Source of the DNA: Sthenelais limicola
Taxonomy: Eukaryota > Annelida > Polychaeta > Phyllodocida > Sigalionidae
Direction: 5' to 3'
Length of the DNA stretch: 64,000 bases
Assembly (NCBI GenBank): GCA_942159475.1
Contig: OW804094.1
Location: 12,615,262-12,679,261, forward strand
The notes under the pieces are model-generated. The model made no database searches and was not told where the DNA came from. It saw only the letters and a program-made list of their open reading frames with translations. Each line of letters opens with the position of its first letter. Positions within the stretch are counted from its first letter, which is position 1. The translations under genes were made by a program, and so were the position numbers. Below are positions 1-11,943 of this stretch, in pieces.

Positions 1-60
1 CCCCCCCCCCTCCCCTACCCATACCCACCCACCCTACTCACCCCCTACCCCCTGGTACCC
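1..60. repeat. C-rich tract
   Basis: Cytosine-rich low-complexity sequence with CCCTAC, CCCATAC and CCCACC steps. The G-rich complement could form a quadruplex. It is not a regular telomere repeat. Confidence 0.6.
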
Positions 61-376
61 CCGCCACCACACACACACCTAGGGAAGAGAACTCGCTTGT
101 ATACCTATAGGCGCTAAGTAGACAGAGGGTGCAAATCTCATTGTTAGGAATTATAAAATGTATTGGTGAGAAATGACTGTATTTACCGATATTCTTTTCC
201 TGCCAAGTACATCTCGCATGTCTCCGCATTGGTCCAGTTCTGCGAGCGGTAACCAATAGGTTTTGACTGCTCAACAGGGTCGTGCTCTCTCAACCACAGT
301 GGTATGTGTCTGTTGCCCCTCGCATTCCGTTGGGAACCTAAAGAAACAATTGCAACACATGGTCATATACATCTAT

Positions 377-404
377 GTATGTATGTATGTATGTATGTAT
401 GTTA
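377..404. repeat. (GTAT)n microsatellite
   Basis: About six GTAT units in a row, interrupted only at the edges. Confidence 0.85.
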
Positions 405-670
405 CAGATACAAACTTGTATGTCAGATTTATTGTAGGTATCAATACATCTGAAATGCCGCAATGGACTCACTAACACAATAAATATGTTTATATTGGCA
501 CGTGAAGCATATTACACATTACGAAAAATGTTGTATAGGTATATTTTAAGCAGACTCTTTCACCCTATTGTTCCCTCTGTTCCCTATTGTTCTTTACTGC
601 AAGCCCTCTTTCTAGTACTACTACTACTATCTACTCTGTCCCTAATACACCCCCCTTTTTTTTCTCTGTC

Positions 671-870
671 NNNNNNNNNNNNNNNNNNNNNNNNNNNNNN
701 NNNNNNNNNNNNNNNNNNNNNNNNNNNNNNNNNNNNNNNNNNNNNNNNNNNNNNNNNNNNNNNNNNNNNNNNNNNNNNNNNNNNNNNNNNNNNNNNNNNN
801 NNNNNNNNNNNNNNNNNNNNNNNNNNNNNNNNNNNNNNNNNNNNNNNNNNNNNNNNNNNNNNNNNNNNNN
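671..870. other. Assembly gap, 200 N
   Basis: Exactly 200 unknown bases, a conventional placeholder for a scaffold gap of unknown length. ORFs running through it are artefacts. Confidence 0.99.
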
Positions 871-1545
871 ACCGGGCTCCAAGTGCCGAATTGAGTTATA
901 AAAACGGTTCGAAATGTAATTCTATTAGCGGAATCGGACATAGGAGATTGAGGATTTATTTGGAATTTCGGCGAAAGATTTTTAGGTCTGTACAAGCTAA
1001 GTGGTGGTCATATAGGCTATCTTTTAAAATGGCTTCCTTATGATGTAGCCTACCAAGTCGGGGGGACATTTCCCACCATATGGACTTTAGGCCTACCAAT
1101 TTTAAAAAATCTTTCACTGATTATATGTAGTCTAGGGGACTTTTCCCACCATATGGACGAAAAGATTTTAAAATCATTTTGATATTTAGTGTTTTTAGAG
1201 TTGTCATAGGCCTATATGGATTTCACTGTAAATCCTATGTCGTAAATATTTTTGCAAAATATTTTCCATGAGACGTTGATATTTATCTATTTCGTTTTAT
1301 TTTAAATATTGATTTTATGAATTATTTACTATATACTTTTTTTTTTACTCTTCCTTGACGCAATGTGACCCCCGCGCTTTTTTGCAAAAAAAATCCAAAG
1401 GCTTCCCGAAAAATTTGGACTGTCATGCCGCCATTAAAGGTCAAACCTTAAGTTTTGACCTTAAGTCTACGGCTCCCCTACCTGCTGCCTCAAAACTAGA
1501 CTTTTCATCAAAGGTCGGACCTCTTTAAGTACTCTCAAAAACTGG
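871..1545. other. Non-coding stretch, nothing recognised
   Basis: AT-rich sequence with a local duplication of a CCCACCATATGGAC-type segment near 1070-1090 and 1147-1157. No gene or family could be assigned. Confidence 0.5.
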
Positions 1546-1572
1546 CTATAAATTGTATGAATTAGGTACAAT

Positions 1573-2042
1573 ATTTTGACTTTACGATCGACTGACTTTG
1601 AGATCAAATTTTGTGACTTTACGATTGACTAGTTTGACTTTACAATGGACTTTTCTGACTTTACGATTGGCTCTTCTGACTTTATGATTGACTATTTCGA
1701 CTTAACAATTGACAATTTCAATTTACGATGAACTTTTCTGACTTAACAATAGACTATTCTGACTCGACGATTGACTATTTTGACTTACGATTGACTATTT
1801 TACTTTACGATTGACTTTTCTGACTTACTATTGACTATTTCCATTCTATGATTGACTATTTTGACATTACGATTGATTATTTTGACTTTTCGATTGACAT
1901 TTCTGACTTAACAATTGACTATTTTGACTTAACAATTGACCATTTCAACTTTACAATAGACTTTTCTGACTTTACAATAGATTATTCTGACTACGATTGA
2001 CTATTTTTTACTTTCCGATCGACTATTTTGACTTAACGATCA
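1573..2042. repeat. Degenerate 17-20-bp tandem array, TTTGACTTTACGATTGACTA type
   Basis: More than 20 diverged units with core TTTGACTTTACGATTGAC and substitutions in nearly every copy. A homologous second block at 2535-2722 follows the same unique lead-in (GTATGAATTAGGTACAAT) and the same following satellite, so the whole composite was duplicated. Confidence 0.85.
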
Positions 2043-2332
2043 AAATCAGAAATTGTATTGGTATGATATCGGCTCAATATCAGAAACTGATATCAGAAAT
2101 AGTATTGGTCTGATATCGGCTCGATATCAGAAACTGATATCAGAAATAGTATTGGTCTGATATCGGCTCAATATCAGATCTGATATCAGAAATAGTATTG
2201 GTCTGATATCGGCTCAATATCAGAAACTGATATCAGAAATAGTATCGGTCCGATATCGGCTCAATATCAGAAACTGATATCAGAAATAGTATCGGTACGA
2301 TATCGGCTCAATATCAGAACTGATATAGGGCC
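2043..2332. repeat. 47-bp satellite with GATATC palindromes, block 1
   Basis: Six units spaced 47 bp apart. Each holds TGATATCAGAAATAGTATTG, then GATATCGGCTCAATATCAGA. The GATATC palindromes recur in fixed phase. Confidence 0.9.
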
Positions 2333-2534
2333 GATCGAAAATACGGGATCTGATGTTGAGCCGAAAAACTTTTGTAATAGCATTTTCTTGATTTTCTTTA
2401 AAGGAGAGCATGAATTGTTGTATGTGGGATTGTTTGATTAATAATTGAAATCCATGGTCCAAGAAACCAAGACTGAAGACATTAAGTTAGAGTTAGCAAT
2501 TTTATTTACACAAATAAATTGTATGAATTAGGTA

Positions 2535-2722
2535 CAATATTTTGACTTTACGATTGACTATTTTGACTTAACAATCAACTTTTGTGACTTTACGATTGAC
2601 TATTTCGACTTAACAATTGACTATTTCAACTTTACGATTGACTTTTCTGACTTTACAATAGATTATTCTGACTACGATTGACTATTTTTTACTTTACGAT
2701 CGACTATTTTGACTTAACAATC
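2535..2722. repeat. Second block of the TTTGACTTTACGATTGACTA array
   Basis: Shorter duplicate of the array at 1573-2042, introduced by the same GTATGAATTAGGTACAAT sequence at about 2520. Confidence 0.85.
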
Positions 2723-2970
2723 GAAATCAGAAATAGTATTGGTATGATATTGGCTCAATATCAGAAACTGATATCAGAAATAGTATAGGTACAATATCGG
2801 CTCAATATCAGAAACTGATATCAGAAATAGTATCGGTACGATATCGGCTCAATATCAGAAACTGATATCAGAAATAGTATTGGTATGATATCGGCTCAAT
2901 ATCAGAAACTGATATCAGAAATAGTATCGGTACGATATCGGCTCAATATCAGAACTGATATAGGGCCGAT
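2723..2970. repeat. 47-bp GATATC satellite, block 2
   Basis: Five further units of the 47-bp repeat of 2043-2332, ending in the same GATATAGGGCCGATCGAAAA junction as block 1. Confidence 0.9.
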
Positions 2971-3520
2971 CGAAAATTCAAAGAATTTTGGGAAATATAT
3001 TTAAGGAGAGCTTGGATTAGGTACATAAGAGGATAATCAAAGCATCCGCAAATACTTTCATTTTCATCAGAAATTGATATCAGAATGATATCCATCTGAT
3101 ATCAGATCTGATATGGTAAAAAATCTAAAATCTTTAAAAATTCCTATTTCAGCAAGAATTTTGGGAAATATATTCAAGGAGAGCTTGAATTAGGTACATA
3201 AGAGGACAATCAAAACATCCGCAAATACTTTCATTTTCATCAGAAATTGATATCAGAATGATATCCATCTGATATCGGATCTGATATGGTAAAAATTCTA
3301 AAGTCTTTAAAAATTCCTATTTCAGCAAGAATTTCGGGAAATATATTTAAGGAGAGCTTGAATTAGGTACATAAGAGGATAATCAAAGCATCTGCAGATA
3401 ATTTTTTTTATATCAGAAATTTATATCAGCCTGATATCAGCCTGATATCAGAATCTGATATAAAAAAAATTCTAAAATCTTTAAAAATTCCTATTTTAGC
3501 AAACTTTGAACAGAAGAGCT
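2971..3520. repeat. About 174-bp tandem repeat, three units
   Basis: Units start around 2980, 3153 and 3327 and share AATTAGGTACATAAGAGG, CATTTTCATCAGAAATTGAT and a TAAAATCTTTAAAAATTCCT segment. Each again contains a short GATATCAG cluster, so this unit is related to the neighbouring 47-bp satellite. Confidence 0.85.
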
Positions 3521-3579
3521 TGAAACCCCCTTTTTGCATGCATATTTTTTAGTATGTAAAAATTTCTTGCTCATTGGAA

Positions 3580-3672
3580 TCTGATATCAGCCTGATATCA
3601 GCCTGATATCAGAATGACATGCCTATCTGATATCAGATCTGATATCAGATTCTGATATCGGGCTGATATCAG
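3580..3672. repeat. TGATATCAGCC short tandem cluster
   Basis: Dense run of TGATATCAG motifs closing the satellite region. Confidence 0.8.
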
Positions 3673-3710
3673 CTTTCTTGGTGGGGTGTTGATTAAAAAT
3701 ATCTCTTTCA

Positions 3711-3806
3711 TTGTGTTAAACTGCGTTTTGAACGTCACTTTTCACTTAAATATGGGTTATTTGAAAGGATTGGTGAAGGTTACATTTTCTGACATTCTGA
3801 CCCATA
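3711..3806 (+). mobile_element. MITE-A fragment
   Basis: Right-hand half only, from GTGTTAAACTGCGTTTTGAA to CATTCTGACCC. Confidence 0.7.
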
Positions 3807-4261
3807 TATAAATTAGATCCGTGATAAAACAGATTGACAATGGAATCTGAAAAGCTTTAGTTAATACACATTTTGCATTTTAATGACCGGATGTTTAAGT
3901 CCAACTTTCACCAAAACCTGAAACGGGGAGATATCATTCACACCCTGGAATATATTCATTCCATCACTGCATGGAGTTCAGGATTTGGGTAAAAAGGACG
4001 TGATGTAAATACAGCATAATTTATTTTATAATTTGATTTATTATTGTCACAGTATACGAAACGGCCAGGAAATAAAATAAATGTGAAATAAGGCTGTGGA
4101 TGTATGCTAGGGAATTTTTAATATGGACAAGAGAAAATAACTGAGATCATTGAGATCTAAGTACGATAGATAATTTAAGAGGTAATTTAGATACAGTTCT
4201 CTGTTTATTTTATTTCGGGAGGCAACGCCTGAGACCCATCCATGACGGACAGTGCGTATTT
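3807..4261. other. Non-coding stretch, nothing recognised
   Basis: AT-rich, no coding signal and no match to the other families of this window. Confidence 0.45.
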
Positions 4262-4474
4262 GGGTCAGATTTTCAGAAAATGTACAATTCACCTTCACCA
4301 ATCCTCTCAAATAACCCACATTCAAGAAAGAAATGAGCCTCAAAATAACAGAACTGATACTTTAAATCAATGCGATACCAAATATACCCTGTATTCACCA
4401 TTTGTCAGCCTAATTTAGCAGAATTTACTAAATGTGTACAGCTGCCAATTGTACATTTTCTGAAAATCAGACCC
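4262..4474 (-). mobile_element. MITE-A copy
   Basis: GGGTCAGATTTTCAGAAAAT start and matching CTGAAAATCAGACCC end. It is somewhat shorter than the 235-bp standard and the flanking 4 bases do not match. Confidence 0.8.
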
Positions 4475-4675
4475 GTACATTGTCTGACGCACCCTGACAC
4501 ATGGGGTGTGAGCCAACAAGTCATGACATGCCTGGTCACTACCTCAAGTGATGGGGAATTCCACACTTTCCACTTGTTTCCACTTCTCATGATTTAGTGA
4601 GTGTTTTATAATAGTGAAGGAAACATCTGTTCTATTTCGTTAAGGCCAATATAATATTTAATACATTACATAAAT

Positions 4676-4875
4676 GGGTCAGATTTTCAGAAAATGTACA
4701 ATTGGCAGCTCTACACATCTAGGAAATTGTGCTAAATTAGGCTGAAAAATCAAGGATACCAGGTATATCTAAGTATATTTGGTGTCACATTGATTTAAAG
4801 TATCAGTTCTGTTATGTTAAACTGCATTTTGAAGCTCATTTTTGTCTTAAATGTGTCATTTTTGTCTTAAATGCT
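4676..4875 (+). mobile_element. MITE-A copy, right end lost
   Basis: Intact GGGTCAG end, then family sequence up to a duplicated TTTTTGTCTTAAATG, where it abuts the next MITE-A copy. Confidence 0.75.
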
Positions 4876-4878
4876 CTA

Positions 4879-5450
4879 GGGTGAGGTTGTCAGAAAATGT
4901 ACAATCGCCAGCTCTAAACATTTAGTCAATTCTGCTATATTCTGATAAAAATGGTAAATGCCAGGTATATCTGAGCATATTTGGTATTGTGTTGATGTAA
5001 AGGAACATGTTGGGTTATGTTGAAGTGTACTTTGAACCTTAATAGGGGAATTGTATGTCTCACTGCGCATGTCTGTTTCAGTGCATCATGGGATAGATTC
5101 AGTTGAAATCTGACATATAGATATTTGGCAACATTTTTATCGAAAATTGCAAGAATGTTTTTACCAATATCACTAGTTTTATAAATGATTTATGAAAACC
5201 AAATGCATGATGGGAAACATGGGGACTTGTGAAATGGAAACATGTATAACACATGGATATTGACATTAGAGCATTAATAAATATTCCACCCTGAACATGG
5301 CATGTTTTCTATAGATTTTATACTGTACCATAGTCCCATAATTCCATGCAATCAAGATTCAAAATGATGGCTGTGCAAGTCCCCTATTGTGTTTTAAATT
5401 AGGGTTATTTGAGAGGATTGATGAAGATGAATAATTATTGTACATATAAT
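4879..5450 (+). mobile_element. MITE-A copy interrupted by a MITE-B
   Basis: The left part runs 4879-5042 and the right part resumes at about 5387 with TTTTAAATTAGGGTTATTTG, which is the next segment of the MITE-A consensus. The MITE-B at 5045-5384 sits exactly between them. The right terminus is decayed. Confidence 0.8.
5045..5384 (+). mobile_element. MITE-B, nested in MITE-A
   Basis: A 340-bp element with GGGGAATTGTATGTC start and TGCAAGTCCCC end, flanked by TA on both sides. Its position inside a MITE-A copy shows that it is the younger insertion and supports a TA target duplication as in Tc1/mariner elements. Confidence 0.85.
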
Positions 5451-5464
5451 TTAGTGACGATTTA

Positions 5465-5945
5465 CTCCCTCTACACATTTAGTCAATTCTGCTAAATTAG
5501 GCTAAAAAAATGTTGAATACCAGGTATATCTGCATATATTTCGTATTACAATGATTACAAAAACATGTTCGGTTATGTTGAATTGTATTTCAAACCCTTT
5601 TTTGTCTTTAATTTGGGTTATTTGAAAGCATTTGTAACATCTGTTTCGTAATATTGAACTATACTTGGAGCATATTTTTTGCCTTAAATTTGGATTACAC
5701 TCTAGGTCCAAACCCTCAGATCAGATAAGAATGGTATGTCAGCCTACTTCACTAATCGTTTTCTTATCCTAGAACTCGGCGTTTTAATGGGAATATGATG
5801 ACATTTAGCGATCTTAATGGAATTATAATGGCACTTTGCGGTTTGGGGCGAGAGGCTTTCCCTTCATTTGGAGGGACTCTCTCAAGTTTGGGCCTAGACT
5901 GGGGTATAGGAGAAGATTGGTGAATGTGAATTGTACATTTTTTTA
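5465..5945 (+). mobile_element. MITE-A copy interrupted by a MITE-C
   Basis: MITE-A sequence runs to AAATTTGGATTA at 5697. A complete MITE-C follows, then MITE-A resumes at about 5902 with AGAAGATTGGTGAATGTGAA. A short internal duplication is also present near 5640. Confidence 0.7.
5698..5901 (+). mobile_element. MITE-C, nested in MITE-A
   Basis: A 204-bp copy. The left end has CACTCTAGG (one change from CAGTCTAGG) and the right end is exact CCTAGACTG. Confidence 0.8.
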
Positions 5946-5993
5946 CAATCTGCCCCACCAGTGGGTCAGATTCTCATATACCCACTGCATGGT

Positions 5994-6227
5994 GGGTCAG
6001 ATTGTCAGAAAATGTACAATTCACCTTCACCAATCTCCTCAAATAACCCAAATTTCTGACGAAAATAAAGTTCAAAACACAGTTCAACCTAACCAAACAG
6101 ATTGCTACAATCAATGCAATGCCGGATATACTCGAATTTACCTAGTATTGACCAAATTGCAGCCTAATTTAGCAGAATTTACTAAATCTGTACAGCTGCC
6201 AATTGTACATTTTCTGACAATCTGCCC
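5994..6227 (-). mobile_element. MITE-A full copy
   Basis: GGGTCAGATTGTCAG start and CTGACAATCTGCCC end. The flanks read TGGT and ACCA, so no direct duplication is visible. A loose end of another copy lies just left of it. Confidence 0.85.
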
Positions 6228-6666
6228 ACCAGTATGGATGGGGCTCGTGACCAAACAGGTCACCAGGGGGCAGGTGAAGCGTGCGGTGTTCTGTAACATG
6301 CTTCGGAAGTAAAACAAAAAAAAACAAAAAAACGAGAAGGAAGCTATAGGAAGCTATATAGGGAAGCAAAAGGGAAGCTAAGGTCTGGGGTTTTAGACAG
6401 AAGCACGTGTGTACATAAGTTCACACGAAATACGATTCTATCTAAAAGAAGGAAAATACATAATATTATTTTGGAACATGACGACAAATTAAGCAAACAC
6501 TTGGAAAATGCCGACTATTGCATGTTGAACTCGTGATGTCGTAATTGAAAAAAAATGAATAATGAATAAAATGAATAACAACGAATGTTATGATCAATGG
6601 ATGCTATGCATATATATGAAGATAATGGGCTCGAGGGAAATAATTCAATGCAGAATAACCATGGTC
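6228..6666. other. Non-coding stretch, nothing recognised
   Basis: A-rich in places; no gene or family assigned. Confidence 0.4.
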
Positions 6667-6865
6667 CACTCTAGGTCCCTCAGATCAGATAAGAATGGTA
6701 TGTCAGCCTACTTCGCTAATCGTTTTTTTCGCCTATGGCTCGGCGTTTTAATGGGATTATAATGACATTTTGCGGTCTTAATGGAATCATAATGACACTT
6801 TGCGGTTTGAGGCGAGAGGCTTTCCCTTCGTTTGGAGAGACTCTCTCAACTTTGGGCCTAGACTG
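6667..6865 (+). mobile_element. MITE-C copy
   Basis: CACTCTAGG left end and CCTAGACTG right end. Internal sequence is near 5698-5901. Confidence 0.85.
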
Positions 6866-7140
6866 AAAATGACAGTTTAAACATAGACAGGCATGCACAG
6901 TATACAATGAATGTTACCATCAATGGATGTCATGTACATATCAAGATAATTGGCTCACGGGCAATAATTCAATACAGAATAACTATGGTCTTCCACCCAC
7001 TGTTGTGTAGCTACACTAGGCTCTATGTATCAAAATCTACTCAAAATCAAAGTAAAAAAATATAAAAATAATAACAAAAATAAAGATAAAAATAAAAGAT
7101 CCACATAGAGCTGTAATGAAACTTTCTTGTGTTAGGCCGG
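6866..7140. other. Non-coding stretch
   Basis: Contains a diverged direct repeat of 6590-6665 (CAATGGATG then ATGAAGATAATGGGCTC versus ATCAAGATAATTGGCTC, then AATACAGAATAAC). Nothing else was recognised. Confidence 0.45.
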
Positions 7141-7236
7141 GCCCACACATTCAAGAACTCAGAGCCGAATTGGCCTTAAGTATGAATTCAAAATCATTCT
7201 TAAGAAACATATACTTGAGTTCGGTAATGTGTGGGC
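7141..7236. repeat. Small inverted-repeat element
   Basis: GCCCACACATT at the left and AATGTGTGGGC at the right, with GAACTCA/TGAGTTC also paired. About 96 bp; probably a miniature DNA transposon. Confidence 0.6.
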
Positions 7237-7528
7237 TTTCTGAGGAAGAAACCTCCAATTTATATGACAAATCATGGGTTCTTACGACAATTCATAGGCA
7301 AATTTGCAATATAAGCACTGCATGGAACAGGTGAAATGCCCAATAGCTGTTATACCAATTGGGAAATAATCATTTCCTGTAGTCTACTCACAAAAACCGG
7401 TAATTGCCCTTTTTATAACTAATTTCCTGCTGATTTTTTCCAATAATAACCGGGTGGATTTCAGCACTGAAGTCAGCGCTTTCCTTCAAAACGTGAATAC
7501 CGGTAATAAGTCAACTTGTGAAGCATAT

Positions 7529-7763
7529 GGGTCAGATTTTCAGAAAATGTACAATTAGCAGCTCTACACATTTAGGAAATTCTCCTAAATTAGGCTGAAA
7601 AATGAAGAATATCGGGTATATCTGAGTATATTTGGTATCGGATTGATTTAAAGTATCAGTTCTGTTATGTTAAACTGCATTTTGAAGCTTATTTTTGTCT
7701 TAGATGTGGGTTATTTGAGAGAATTGGTGAAGGTGAATTGTACATTTTCTGAAAGTCTGACCC
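7529..7763 (+). mobile_element. MITE-A full copy, TSD ATAT
   Basis: 235 bp, GGGTCAG...CTGACCC, flanked on both sides by ATAT. Confidence 0.92.
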
Positions 7764-8045
7764 ATATGAGTTTTGCGGAGGGGACTTCCCAAGAATATGC
7801 TTACATGTCTACTATCGTCACCACTGCTTTTGTTATAATATCGGCGAGACTAAATATAGACTTAGAAGATCAGAAAAAATGTATACCATTATAGAAAGAT
7901 GACTCAGATGGTTTAGATGAATGTGAAAGTAATAACAGGATGAAACAATATTGGAGAATATAAATTGATATATTTATTTTATTACATTTCAGGCCAAGCA
8001 TTTACAGTGTTACAAAAGACGCAAGTCAACATAGTTAACGTATGT

Positions 8046-8279
8046 GGGTCAGATTTACAGAAAATGTACACTTCAACTTCACCAATTCTCTGAAATAACC
8101 CAAATTTCAGACGAAAGTAAAGTTCAAAATACAGTTCAACCTAACCAAACAGATCGCTAGAATCAATGCAATGCCAAATATACTCGAATTTACCTAATAT
8201 TGACCAAATGTAGCCTAATTTAGCATAATTTACTCAATGTGTACAGCTGCCAATTGTACATTTTCTGAAAATATGACAC
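8046..8279 (-). mobile_element. MITE-A full-length copy, decayed right end
   Basis: GGGTCAGATTTACAG start. The right end reads GACAC in place of GACCC, and the flanks no longer match. Confidence 0.85.
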
Positions 8280-9004
8280 ATTATCGCGCTGCCTCAAAAT
8301 GTTCTACATGACATGAATAACAACGAAATTTCTACTCAATTGTTAACCTCTCTCTATGTTATATTAATTACATTTCTATATACTGCTTTGATTCTATCAA
8401 CACTCTACTACTTCAAATTTCGTTCTTCTAACTATAACTCACATAGAAGCTGGTATCTCCTTCAATGATGATAATTCGAGATTGAAATATATCAAATAGT
8501 TTTGAACTGGATTTATTTTGATTAAAGAATATGTTATGTTTAATTGTGCATAATGTAAGATTATTGTTGTGTAGCTTTAATCAGATTTCTTTATATTGTA
8601 GTTTAAAGGCAATGCATGAAAACTGTTCATGTGTAGGGTTATATGCGGATTTTTAGTAACTGACTTGTTTAAATAAAACTTCTTTTTTTAGAACTGGTCA
8701 TGGGTTTTTAAAATAAATATTTTTCTTCCGGAAGAGGTCCCGACACAGGCTATAATGTATATACTTAATGAGGATTACCATGATTTAGATATAATTATAT
8801 ATGATATTTTGTGAGTCATAAATCTGTGAGATGGTTGGCAATTTTACTGTATGAATTGATGAGACCACGGACTGTGGGGGCAGTGGGTATTGTTCATTCT
8901 ATAATCCCTGGTTGAGAATATATAATGGACACAAATAGAAATTAGAAAAGTTACTTCCATTTCTAAAACGGAATATAAACTACTTTCGAATTTTCGAAAC
9001 TAAA
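8280..9004. other. Non-coding stretch, nothing recognised
   Basis: AT-rich; no coding signal and no named repeat identified. Confidence 0.4.
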
Positions 9005-9116
9005 CGTCAATGTTTGGTTAACTTGAACTATATTTGGAATGTCATTTTTGTCTTAAATTTGGGTTATTTGAAAGGATTAATGAAAGTGAATTGCACATTT
9101 TCTGGCGATCTGACCC
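9005..9116 (+). mobile_element. MITE-A fragment (right half)
   Basis: Starts inside the family consensus at GGTTAACTTGAACTATATTT and ends at CTGACCC. Confidence 0.75.
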
Positions 9117-9198
9117 AGATATACATACGTCACTCTCATTAAGGAAGATATCAGAGTTCAGATGGAGGGATATCTTGGAACATAACGTTTATGGACGC

Positions 9199-9346
9199 GA
9201 TCTAGGCTCAGAGTTCATGAGAATCCCTGCAAACTGAGGGAAAGCCTCTCGCTCCAAACCACAAAATGCCATTAAAATTATAGAACGCCTACTCCAGAGC
9301 CTGGAAATCCATTAGCGCAGTAGGCGTCCAATCACTGAATACCATT
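9199..9346 (-). mobile_element. MITE-C fragment
   Basis: TCTAGGCTCAGAG start, then GCCTCTCGCTCCAAACC and the CAGTAGGCGTCCAATCACTG core. The distal end is missing. Confidence 0.7.
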
Positions 9347-9449
9347 TTTAACAAACCCAATTATTATGTATTATAATGTGATATTTGTTTCTCGGACCAA
9401 TTGCAAGACCTGCTGTACAGAAGTGTCGTCAGATTCGTGTACAAGTATT

Positions 9450-9656
9450 CGGGTTTTCAGAAAATGTACAATCGGGAGATCTACACATTTCAAGTTCTGC
9501 TAAATTAGACTGAAAATGTTAACACTAGGTATATCAGAGTATATTCAATAATCTCTTATCTCTTTGGTTATGTTGTTAACCCTAGTTTTGTCTTAAATTT
9601 TCGTTATATGAGAGGATTGGGGAAGGTGAATTGTACATTTTCTGGCGATTTCGCCC
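9450..9656 (+). mobile_element. MITE-A copy, internally deleted
   Basis: Left end begins within the terminal repeat at TTTTCAGAAAATGTACAATC. The right end reads GCGATTTCGCCC. Confidence 0.75.
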
Positions 9657-9810
9657 ATTTGTAAAATGGAATGAAAAATAAATATAATATATGAAGACAG
9701 CTTTAGTTCCTACTTCCATAACCACAGAAACTGGGGAATTCACACAACCCCAGTTTGCACGATGATGCCCGTAGCGGGAAGTAACATGTAATTATGCGCT
9801 ATATATATAT

Positions 9811-10045
9811 GGGTCAGATCTTCAGAAAATGTACAATTCAACTTCACCAATCCTCTCAAATAACCCACATATAAGACAGAAATGAGCTTCAAAATGCAGT
9901 TTAACATAACAGAACTGATACTTTAAATCAATGAGATACCAAATATACTCAGAAATACCCACTATTCTTCATTTTTCAGCCTAGTTTAGCAGAATTTCCT
10001 AAATGTGTACAGCTGCCAATTGTACATTTTCTGAAAATCTGACCC
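9811..10045 (-). mobile_element. MITE-A full copy, TSD ATAT
   Basis: 235 bp, GGGTCAG...CTGACCC, flanked by ATAT on both sides. Confidence 0.92.
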
Positions 10046-10243
10046 ATATAGCCTTGACTACCTGCCAAGCCATGAACTGACGGGTGGTGACAGTGACTAC
10101 AGGTCGTGTCAACAAAAAATGTACAATTTGTCCTTTTTTTCTTTTTTTTGAAATACGTTTCTTACTGAAACAAAATTTAACAAAATTTTATTGACAAAAG
10201 TGTCACAGTTTGTGAATACATGCACCAAAAGAGAGTTTATTTA

Positions 10244-10443
10244 CAGTCTAGGCCCAAAGATGAGAGAGTCCCTTTAAACGAAGGAAAAGCCTCTCGCCTC
10301 AAATCGCAAAGTGCCATTATAATTTCATTAAGACCGCAAAATGTAAATATATTCCCATTAAAACACCGAGTTTTAGGCAGGGATAAGATTAGCGCAGTAG
10401 GCGTCCAATCACTGACATACCATTCTTATCTGATCTGAGAGGC
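10244..10443 (-). mobile_element. MITE-C copy, one end lost
   Basis: Exact CAGTCTAGG at the left. The body runs to CTTATCTGATCTGAGAG but the last terminal bases are gone. Confidence 0.8.
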
Positions 10444-10620
10444 CATGAGCTTTAAGGCTGTTTGTTTAAAATATTTTCATCCAGTCTGTGACTTTATACG
10501 AATAAATACTTTTAAAACAAATCTGTCATAAATACACATCTTCTGTTAAATAAATACACAACGTTACATGGTCCAATGTAAATGTTTGGACCTAGAGGCT
10601 AGAGTGTCAACCAAATATGT

Positions 10621-10836
10621 AAAGTCTAAGCTCAAAGCCTCTCAAATCAGATAATAGTGTTATGTCAGTGGTTGGACGCCTACTGCGCTAATGGCTTTCC
10701 AGGGCCAGGAATAAGCATTCTTATGGCACTAGAATTGTATTTTGCGGTCCTAATGGGATTATAACGACATTTTGCGGTTTGGAGCGAGAGGCTTTCCCTC
10801 AATTTGAAGGGACTCTCTCAACTTTGAGCCTAGCCT
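10621..10836 (+). mobile_element. MITE-C copy, degraded ends
   Basis: AAGTCTAAGCTC start and GAGCCTAGCCTC end around a complete body. A loose GGACCTAGAGGCTAGAGTG lies just before it. Confidence 0.8.
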
Positions 10837-11483
10837 CAGTACAATTCCCTTTCATTTCTTTTCTCTTTTCTTTGGGAAACATGTTTATTACTGAAAAATG
10901 ACGTCTTGTGGGACAGTTACTTCTAGATAAAGGGGTTTACCCATTACAGATCGCAAGCAGGAGATATTTATATTTTCAAATCATTACTGGACATATGAAC
11001 TCAACAGGTAATTGGGAATTTGTATATTTTTATTTTTGATAAAAATGTTTATTTGATTTGATTTGTAAAAGGTATAAAATTGATAAATTGTATAAATTGA
11101 AATTGATAAAATTGAATAGATTGAATTTGATGAATTTGATGAAGATGAGAAAAAGGTCTGGGCGGGTGGGTGCCTTGAATGAATGAAGGCGAAGTGAGGT
11201 CGATTAGCAATAGCCAATGCGGCGAACATTAATATACACTTCTATGTTTCCTTTAGTCAGAGCAATGTGTAAAACTATTTGTACATAGCTCTGCTTTATA
11301 GTCTTCTCCGAAACTGTAATTCAAGTAATTCAAGCCATTAAAAGTGTTCTGAGAACACTCAAAGACAGTGCCTCTTTCAGTTTCCTCGTATGGTAACGAA
11401 TTTAAGATTTGGAAAGGTTTTTATGGCGACTTGCCATCTGCTCCTGTGCCCATTTTCCAAGGGATCTTTGATGTGCTAAATAT
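10837..11483. other. Non-coding stretch, nothing recognised
   Basis: Includes an AT-rich run of TTGATAAATTG-like units near 11070-11130. Confidence 0.4.
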
Positions 11484-11879
11484 GATGATTTTCAGGGAAA
11501 AGACGCAAAATTGATATTTTTCAAGTAATCTATTTACAAGATCTCTTTATTGAAATGTTCTAATTCTTGGGGGATGTAGCACTGTTAATCGTATGAATCC
11601 ATGTACCAAATTTCAGGACATTGTATCAAATATATTCTTGCGTTTTGAAGGTCATCCTGTAGAGTATATAGCTATACTTTACTGGTAATTGCTCACCCAG
11701 AAATATTGCCAACTCTTTTCAAACATAGAAATATCAAACATAAAATATAGAAGAATTTCTTAGATGTCCTTAATGTTTACTATCATTGGAATCGGTTTGA
11801 TCTCATGATTTTAAATATGATGATATCACAAGATCTATTTTTTGCGACTTGTGACTCATTTTTTCTGAAAGACATCACA
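11484..11879. mobile_element. MITE-D copy, old
   Basis: GATGATTTTCAGGGAAAAGA then CGCAAAATTGATATTTTTCA at the left, and GCGACTTGTGACTCATTTTT then CTGAAAGACATCAC at the right. It is more diverged than other copies. Confidence 0.8.
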
Positions 11880-11943
11880 GTTGTAGTATTGTGTGTCTTT
11901 TCTCGAGTGAGAAGATGGCGTCATATGAAAACACGAGTGATGT

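Noticed and set aside
1..60. C-rich start resembling a telomere (CCCTA steps)
   Set aside because: The spacing and sequence are irregular; no CCCTAA tandem repeat.
486..1043. 185-codon ORF and three others across 671-870
   Set aside because: They run through 200 unknown bases of an assembly gap.
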